Source: an uncultured Alphaproteobacteria bacterium (GTDB lineage: Bacteria; Pseudomonadota; Alphaproteobacteria; Micavibrionales; Micavibrionaceae). Taken from it: DNA of 11,768 bases. The stretch is from positions 1-11,768 of the forward strand of contig CAKTCH010000027.1 of assembly GCA_934538895.1 (NCBI GenBank), written 5' to 3'. Positions 6,897 to 11,768 of this stretch are shown piece after piece; position 1 is the first letter of the stretch, and each line of letters starts with the position of its first letter. Made by a program: the position numbers and the translations under genes. A model generated the notes under the pieces. It was not told the DNA's origin and did no database searches. It saw only the letters and a program-made list of their open reading frames with translations.

Positions 6897-8557
6897 GACA
6901 GCGGCCCCGTAATGCGAATTTCAGCTTTCATATCCAACTCTTCCACCGTCATATCCCTGTCGCGCCCCACCTCGCCCGAGGTCACTTCCGTGTAGTCCTT
7001 ACTACCCACGTTCTTTTCAATCCAGACCATGCTGGTCGGCAGCAGCGATTTCAGGCGGCGTTCCAGATCGTCGATCTGTTTGCGCCCCTCTTCCGGCGTT
7101 ATGGTTTGCGGGAAACTCATGAAAATCGTCGTTTCAACGCGGGACTCGATTTCCTGACCGCTCGCCGCCGCCATCGCCGCATCGCGCAAACGCGTCAGGT
7201 CGACAGCCGACTGTCTGGCGGTGTTATATGCCAGATCGTTCACGACGATCTTATCGACGCGCAATTCATTACCCAGGCCTTCCGAGATTTTCTTGAGCAG
7301 CGCTATGGTATCCATGCGCCCCTTTTCCAGCGCATCGAATGTATTCATGCCCGCCTGGATGAGCTTGACGTCATAACCCATGGCCTCCAGGCGTTTTACT
7401 TCCTGATCGTATTCGGCCTGCACCTGCCCCAGCGTGTGTTTCTCATCGCTGATTTCCGACTTGGCGGTCATCATAGCCTGCATCCCGCTCGCGGTATCCC
7501 ATGTCAGGTAGGCCGTACCGGCCAGCAGCAGGAAAATGACCGCCGCCGCCGCCTGACGCGGCTGGTGGATTCGGTTCAGGTCCGCGGCATCCATTTTCAG
7601 GATGAACCCTGTTTTGCGGCCACACCATGCGGCGTGCAGAGCATCGGCAAGGCCGGGGTTTTCCTGCACACCAATAGTCATACCCAGCAAGCGGGCCGCC
7701 TCGTTCGCCGTAAAGGACGAGTAATGGCACGGCAGGTCGATCATACGTTCCAACGCGTCACCGGCTTCCGGCGTGGCCACGACCATCAGATCCGTACTAT
7801 CCTCACCGCTGTAACCGTAACGGGACAGGTAGCCCAGCGTGGCTTTGAATTCCTGATAGACATCCAGCGCCCAGGCTTCATGGTCGCCATCCGCCGAAAC
7901 CACGGACGTGATACGCGTCATCGCCAGCTGGCCGTTACGCGTCACGACCTGACGCAGGGCGCCGCTTTGATGCTGGCCAATAAAAATGGCCCACTCGCTC
8001 GGGCGACGCTCCTTGCCTGCCAGTTTGACGGACAAGGCACGCACCATGTCGGACGCCTCCACCGGCAACAGCGTAAAACCGGCCACGGCGACCATCGATG
8101 TCTTCACGGCTTCAAACGTCTTGACCAACGGCTCGGCCATCGGCACGCCTGCGAATAAATACAAGTCGCCGGAAACGCGGGCCGACGCGGCTTTGTCGCC
8201 GCCCGTGGCCGCGCGGGCGCCCTTCTTCTGCTTGATCTGCAAAGCACCGCGAATGGGATAGTTGGGGAAAGCGACTTGCAGCTTGCGTCTCAGGACATTC
8301 TGCCTGTCCATCATGCCGACATTCGGCAGGCGCTGGCCGCCCTTGAAGTACTGATCCGTCATATCGTTGAGGATCAGCACAGGCTTGCCGCCGCATTCCT
8401 TACGCAACAAACGCTCAACCGTGCGGGCGAAATCGTCGGCGCCCCAGGCTACCGCGTCGATAAAGCGCGTCGCGCGTGCCGTGACGCTGTAGATATACAG
8501 CGACTCGTCTCCGATCAGGAGCACAGTACGGTTAGGTGACATTAATGCGAGCGCCAT
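6893..8557 (-). CDS. GspL-like protein: PilM-type cytoplasmic domain joined to PilN-type periplasmic domain
   Basis: A 554-residue protein. Residues 1-325 form a soluble domain whose length and strand pattern (TVLLIGDESLYIYSV at 11-25, then WAIFIGQHQSG near 189-199) fit the actin-like fold of PilM or the cytoplasmic part of GspL. One transmembrane helix at about 336-353 follows. A likely coiled coil covers 360-395, and the periplasmic rest to 554 fits a PilN/GspL C-terminal domain. In the pilus it would link the assembly ATPase and platform to the PilO-PilP periplasmic complex. Classical type IVa systems encode PilM and PilN separately; here one chain spans both, as in type II secretion GspL. 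The ATG at 8557-8555 has AAGG 7 bases upstream; a second in-frame Met is at residue 6. The stop overlaps the PilO-like gene by 4 bases. Fold assignment is inferred from layout and neighbours. Confidence 0.7.
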   Translation of the reverse strand: MALALMSPNRTVLLIGDESLYIYSVTARATRFIDAVAWGADDFARTVERLLRKECGGKPVLILNDMTDQYFKGGQRLPNVGMMDRQNVLRRKLQVAFPNYPIRGALQIKQKKGARAATGGDKAASARVSGDLYLFAGVPMAEPLVKTFEAVKTSMVAVAGFTLLPVEASDMVRALSVKLAGKERRPSEWAIFIGQHQSGALRQVVTRNGQLAMTRITSVVSADGDHEAWALDVYQEFKATLGYLSRYGYSGEDSTDLMVVATPEAGDALERMIDLPCHYSSFTANEAARLLGMTIGVQENPGLADALHAAWCGRKTGFILKMDAADLNRIHQPRQAAAAVIFLLLAGTAYLTWDTASGMQAMMTAKSEISDEKHTLGQVQAEYDQEVKRLEAMGYDVKLIQAGMNTFDALEKGRMDTIALLKKISEGLGNELRVDKIVVNDLAYNTARQSAVDLTRLRDAAMAAASGQEIESRVETTIFMSFPQTITPEEGRKQIDDLERRLKSLLPTSMVWIEKNVGSKDYTEVTSGEVGRDRDMTVEELDMKAEIRITGPLS

Positions 8558-8573
8558 AGAAAAACCTTTTGAA

Positions 8574-8596
8574 CCCCTTCTTCCCTGCCCTGCCCC
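8574..8596 (-). promoter_or_regulatory. G-quadruplex motif upstream of the GspL-like gene
   Basis: In the 48-base gap between the platform-protein and GspL-like genes, the coding strand has four G runs (4, 3, 3 and 4 bases) with loops of 2, 2 and 5 bases. This meets the usual intramolecular G-quadruplex pattern. It ends 5 bases before the AAGG ribosome site (8568-8565), so a folded structure in the mRNA could affect initiation. No function has been shown. Confidence 0.45.
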
Positions 8597-8605
8597 GAAC
8601 GACCT

Positions 8606-9832
8606 TTAAATGTCCAGGTTTTCAAAGCTGGAGTAGATCGGGCCGAAGACCGCGACAGCGATCCATAGAATCATAACACCAAGGATAGCGGTAAGGGAAG
8701 GCTCAATCATTGCGATAAGACCTTCAACCGCCTCATCCACGTCGGCGGTATAGAATTCGGACACCTGGTCCAGCACCACGGTCAGGTTACCGGATTCCTC
8801 ACCTACCTTCAGCATTCTGACAACCATGCTCGGGAATTCCCCGGAGGCGTTGAAGGCTTCCGACAGGGGGCTGCCCGCCTTTACCTGCTCCCTTACACCT
8901 TCCAGAGCATCGGCGATCGCCAGATTATTGACGGTTTTACTGGCATGATCCAACCCCTGCAGCACGTCGATGCCGCTGGCAAAAAGCGCGCCGAACGTCT
9001 GGGAAAAACGGGCGATATTGATCTTGCGGATCAGCGGGCCGAAGATGGGCATCGTCAGCACGAACACATCCTGACGATAGGCGATATCGTCCGACATGCG
9101 GCGCGCGGCGATCCATGCGATTGCCAGAATAACGGGCGTTGCCAGAATCGCCCACCAGTAAGCCTGGAAAAACTCGGACGTCGCCATCAGCGATGTCGTA
9201 TAAAATGGAAGTTCCTGATCGAGATTCTTGATAAAACCGACGATCTGCGGCACGACCATGCCCAGCATGATCACCACGGTCAGGATCACAACTATCACCA
9301 AGATTATAGGATAGCGCGTGGCCTTCCTGACCTTGGCCTGCATCTTGTCGACCCATTTGAGATACTTGACCAGCTGCAGGTAAGACGAGGTGAGATCACC
9401 CGTCTCTTCGCCCGCCGCGATCAGCGAAATATACAGGTTTGTGAATACCTTGGGGTGCTGCGCTAAAGCTTCGGACAAAGAGCTGCCCTCCGACACGTCG
9501 CGGTGGACTTCCGCCATCATGTCGCGCAAGCCGTCCTGCTCGGTGGTGTCACGAATATCGGCCAGAGAATCCAGCATGGGCACGCCAGCGCTCTGCATTT
9601 GTTCCAGATGCATGAAAAGCTGGATCAGGTCGCGCACCTTGACGCCGCTGCCGAAGCGGATACCAGACAGCAGACTTTTTTTCTTGTCCAGCGAACTGCA
9701 TTGCACCAGTTCGATCCCGGATGACTGCAATCGTGCATACAGGTCAACCTCGCTGGCGGCCCCCATGACGCCCCGCACGGGACGTCCCTTCATATTGATA
9801 CCGCGATATTTAAAGCGCTGATTTGTTGCCAT
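8606..9832 (-). CDS. pilC: PilC/MshG/GspF-type inner-membrane platform protein
   Basis: Polytopic platform protein that transmits motion of the assembly and retraction ATPases to pilin subunits in the inner membrane. At 408 residues it is of normal family length. Two homologous cytoplasmic T2SSF domains are visible, at about 67-190 and 270-395, each carrying the family signature: GEETGDL at 141-147 and GEESGNL at 344-350. Transmembrane segments are at about 174-200, 222-242 and 378-400. Residues 5-45 form the usual small N-terminal region (FKYRGINMKGRPVRG). The ATG at 9832-9830 lies 11 bases after the ATPase gene's stop with no strong ribosome site, suggesting coupled translation. The pil symbol is chosen because PilT and PilU are present; MshG or GspF would fit the sequence equally well. 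Confidence 0.92.
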   Translation of the reverse strand: MATNQRFKYRGINMKGRPVRGVMGAASEVDLYARLQSSGIELVQCSSLDKKKSLLSGIRFGSGVKVRDLIQLFMHLEQMQSAGVPMLDSLADIRDTTEQDGLRDMMAEVHRDVSEGSSLSEALAQHPKVFTNLYISLIAAGEETGDLTSSYLQLVKYLKWVDKMQAKVRKATRYPIILVIVVILTVVIMLGMVVPQIVGFIKNLDQELPFYTTSLMATSEFFQAYWWAILATPVILAIAWIAARRMSDDIAYRQDVFVLTMPIFGPLIRKINIARFSQTFGALFASGIDVLQGLDHASKTVNNLAIADALEGVREQVKAGSPLSEAFNASGEFPSMVVRMLKVGEESGNLTVVLDQVSEFYTADVDEAVEGLIAMIEPSLTAILGVMILWIAVAVFGPIYSSFENLDI

Positions 9833-9843
9833 AAGAATGAACT

Positions 9844-11694
9844 TTACTTATTGAGATCAACGGCGGTCGCCAAGGATTCGAGGGTAGTGATTCCCTCAAG
9901 GACCTTCAGGATGCCATCGTCTTTCATATTTTTGAAGCCTTTTTCCACAGCCTTGGCTTTCAAATCGGCTTTGCTGCCGCCATTGGCAATAATCGCATCC
10001 AGATCCTCGTCCATGAACAGGATTTCTGCTATCGAAATACGGCCCTTGTAACCCTGCCCCTTGCAGTTCTGGCAACCGCCCTGTTTCGCCTTGTAAATCG
10101 TCGGCGGGTTGGCCGGGTCCATTTTCATGATGCGGCATTCCTCATCCGTCGCCGTGTGCGCCACGCGGCAATCCGGGCAGACTTTACGCACAAGGCGCTG
10201 CGCGAAGATCGAGATGATCGCGCCCGCGATCATGCCGGGCTTCAGGCCCAGGTCAAGCAGGCGCGGAATCGCGCCGAAAGAATCGTTGGTGTGCAGCGTC
10301 GTATAAACCTGGTGGCCGGTCATGGCGGCTTTCAGCGCCATCTCGGCGGTCACGCCGTCGCGGATCTCGCCGATGAAGATGATGTCCGGGTCCTGACGCA
10401 GCAGCGCGCGGATACCGTCGGCGAAATCAAGCACGCCCTCGCGGATCGCGGTCTGGCGGATCATCGGCAGCGAATATTCCACCGGGTCTTCCAGCGTCTG
10501 GATATTCACTTCCACGTTATTGATCTCGTTGATCATCGAATAGAGCGACGTCGACTTACCCGAGCCCGTCGGGCCGGTTACGATGATCACGCCTTCCGGG
10601 CGCTTCTGCGCGGCGTGGATCAGTTCAAGGTTATGCGGGCTGAAGCCCAGCTTGGCGAGCGGGATGATGTTCTGGCTCTGGTCGAGAACGCGCATGACGA
10701 TGTTTTCGCCATGCACGGTCGGCAGCGACGACACGCGGAAATCGGCTTCGCGGCCTCCGACGCTCAAGTTGAAACGGCCATCCTGCGGCGCCAGCTTGTC
10801 GGCGATATTCATGTTGCACATGATCTTGATACGCTGGGAAATCGCACTCCAGTGCTGCTTGTGCAATATTTGCGCGGTATAAAGCACGCCATCAAGGCGA
10901 TAGCGCAGACGCACGAAATTCTCTTCGGGTTCGAAGTGCAAATCGGATACGCCGAGCTTCACCGCATCGAACACCAGCGCGTTGACCAGGCGTACGATCG
11001 GGTGCGTGTAGGCTTCGTTTTCTTTCAGCGTGGTAAGATCGGGCGCCTTGCCCTCTTCCAGTTCCTTCATGATAGCGCTGATCGAGCTGGCATAACCATA
11101 GGCTGCGTCGATCGCTTCCGAGAGAATAGACGGCGTCGCCACCTGCGTCTTGATCGTGACGCCCTTCGGTATCAGGCGGCGCACGGCATCCATCGCCATA
11201 ATGTCGTACGGATCGGCCATGGCGACCACAACTTCCTCGCGGCTGATCGAAACCGGAAGAACCTGGTGTTTCAAAGCCATTTCCTTATCCATCAGGGCCA
11301 GCGCATCGCCGTCGATCAGCGTGTGCTTATGGTCGAAAACCTCAAAACCGGAACTCCTGGCGAGAAACGCCGTCAGCGCCTCTTCGCTGATAAAGCCGAG
11401 ATCGACCAGCACCTCGCCCAGCAGCTTGCCGGATACTTTCTTCTCCTGCAGGGCCACGTTCAACTGATCTTCGGTGATCATGCCCTCGGCGACCAGACGC
11501 TCGCCGATACGGCCACCACGCGGCGCGCCGGGCCCGCCGCCGCCGGAACCCTGTCCTTTCACCTGATTGCCGCCCTGCCGCACCAGCGACTGCGCGGCGC
11601 TGCGCGGCGGCGCTTTTTCCTGCGCGCGCGCGACCGCCGGAACATCGTCTGGCTCCAGAATCTCAAAGTTTTCAAAGCTGTCGTTATTACTCAT
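9844..11694 (-). CDS. pilB: PilB/MshE/GspE-type pilus extension ATPase with MshEN-like N-terminus
   Basis: Assembly ATPase that powers pilus extension, acting as a cytoplasmic hexamer docked to the platform protein. Of 616 residues, about 1-60 are a Gly/Pro-rich, probably disordered leader. An MshEN/T2SSE_N domain follows at about 61-200, with two tandem copies of the 24-residue MshEN pattern (R62-K85 and L91-S114). The C-terminal motor has Walker A GPTGSGKST (374-382), Asp box EDPVE (402-406), Walker B DPDIIFIGEIRD (435-446), a His box with H460 and H468, and a zinc-type tetracysteine CPDC (506-509) plus CQNC (541-544), which is typical of PilB/GspE and absent from PilT. The ATG at 11694-11692 has AGGGA 5 bases upstream. 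It is the first gene of the visible cluster. The pil symbol is tentative; MshE is the closest alternative. Confidence 0.92.
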   Translation of the reverse strand: MSNNDSFENFEILEPDDVPAVARAQEKAPPRSAAQSLVRQGGNQVKGQGSGGGGPGAPRGGRIGERLVAEGMITEDQLNVALQEKKVSGKLLGEVLVDLGFISEEALTAFLARSSGFEVFDHKHTLIDGDALALMDKEMALKHQVLPVSISREEVVVAMADPYDIMAMDAVRRLIPKGVTIKTQVATPSILSEAIDAAYGYASSISAIMKELEEGKAPDLTTLKENEAYTHPIVRLVNALVFDAVKLGVSDLHFEPEENFVRLRYRLDGVLYTAQILHKQHWSAISQRIKIMCNMNIADKLAPQDGRFNLSVGGREADFRVSSLPTVHGENIVMRVLDQSQNIIPLAKLGFSPHNLELIHAAQKRPEGVIIVTGPTGSGKSTSLYSMINEINNVEVNIQTLEDPVEYSLPMIRQTAIREGVLDFADGIRALLRQDPDIIFIGEIRDGVTAEMALKAAMTGHQVYTTLHTNDSFGAIPRLLDLGLKPGMIAGAIISIFAQRLVRKVCPDCRVAHTATDEECRIMKMDPANPPTIYKAKQGGCQNCKGQGYKGRISIAEILFMDEDLDAIIANGGSKADLKAKAVEKGFKNMKDDGILKVLEGITTLESLATAVDLNK

Positions 11695-11768
11695 GGAAGT
11701 CCCTGGCAGAAAACTGTAAGCGGCGGCGGTCGGAAAAGACGTGGCGAATCAACCATACCGATTCCGGT
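11695..11768 (-). other. Upstream edge: 74 bases, possible end of a preceding gene
   Basis: Two of three minus-strand frames are open from the right edge. One ends in a TGA that overlaps the extension-ATPase ATG by 4 bases (ATGA, 11691-11694), the same coupling used elsewhere in the locus; the other ends in TAA at 11689-11687. With about 25 codons visible I cannot tell whether either is a real C-terminus or an untranslated leader. No convincing promoter is seen. A ribosome site AGGGA sits just before the ATG. Confidence 0.2.

Noticed and set aside
7106..8158. Long plus-strand open frame opposite the GspL-like gene
   Set aside because: It runs antisense to a well-supported gene; its translation is rich in His, Arg and Gln with no domain pattern, as expected for the antisense of GC-rich coding DNA.
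11695..11768. Promoter for the extension-ATPase gene
   Set aside because: A TTGATT-like -35 is present but no acceptable -10 lies at the right distance, and the stretch may be coding.

Overview
The window is one face of a type IV pilus biogenesis locus. Every gene I can support lies on the minus strand, so transcription runs from the right edge to the left edge. Codon periodicity and composition look uniform and moderately GC-rich throughout, and I see no transposon, integrase, tRNA, rRNA, CRISPR array or other sign of recent insertion. The proteins point to a Gram-negative proteobacterium. The arrangement (retractile type IVa machinery with MSHA/type II-secretion-like inner-membrane parts) would fit a deep-branching alphaproteobacterial group such as the Micavibrio-like bacteria, but the lineage is inference and cannot be settled here.

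Layout in transcription order. (1) 11694-9844: PilB/MshE/GspE-type extension ATPase with an MshEN-like N-terminal domain. (2) 9832-8606: PilC/MshG/GspF-type inner-membrane platform protein. (3) 8557-6893: a GspL-like protein joining a PilM-type cytoplasmic domain to a PilN-type membrane and periplasmic part. (4) 6896-6234: PilO/MshJ/GspM-like protein. (5) 6231-5425: PilP/MshK/GspC-like protein. (6) 5421-4690: an ABC transporter ATPase with no permease in view. (7) 4546-2903: an acidic, membrane-anchored TPR protein resembling MshN in layout. (8) 2893-2081: prepilin peptidase PilD. (9) 1963-809: PilT retraction ATPase. (10) 812-1: PilU, cut by the left edge.

Gene spacing suggests three transcription or translation blocks. 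Genes 1-6 are tightly packed (gaps of 11, 48, -4, 2 and 3 bases). A 143-base gap with a good sigma70-like promoter candidate precedes the TPR-pilD pair. A 117-base gap with a weaker promoter candidate precedes pilT-pilU, which overlap by 4 bases. No gene-free stretch exceeds 300 bases.

How the parts would work together: PilD processes prepilins. The extension ATPase, PilC and the PilM/N-PilO-PilP alignment complex build the pilus in the inner membrane. PilT and PilU pull it back. The TPR protein could link the inner membrane to the cell wall or outer-membrane secretin. Secretin, pilins, minor pilins and any ABC permease are not in the window and should lie beyond one of the edges.

The most interesting points are the orphan ABC ATPase inside the pilus operon, the PilM-PilN fusion, a G8 tract in pilD upstream of a catalytic codon, a G-quadruplex motif just upstream of the fusion gene's ribosome binding site, and TTG starts for both retraction ATPases.
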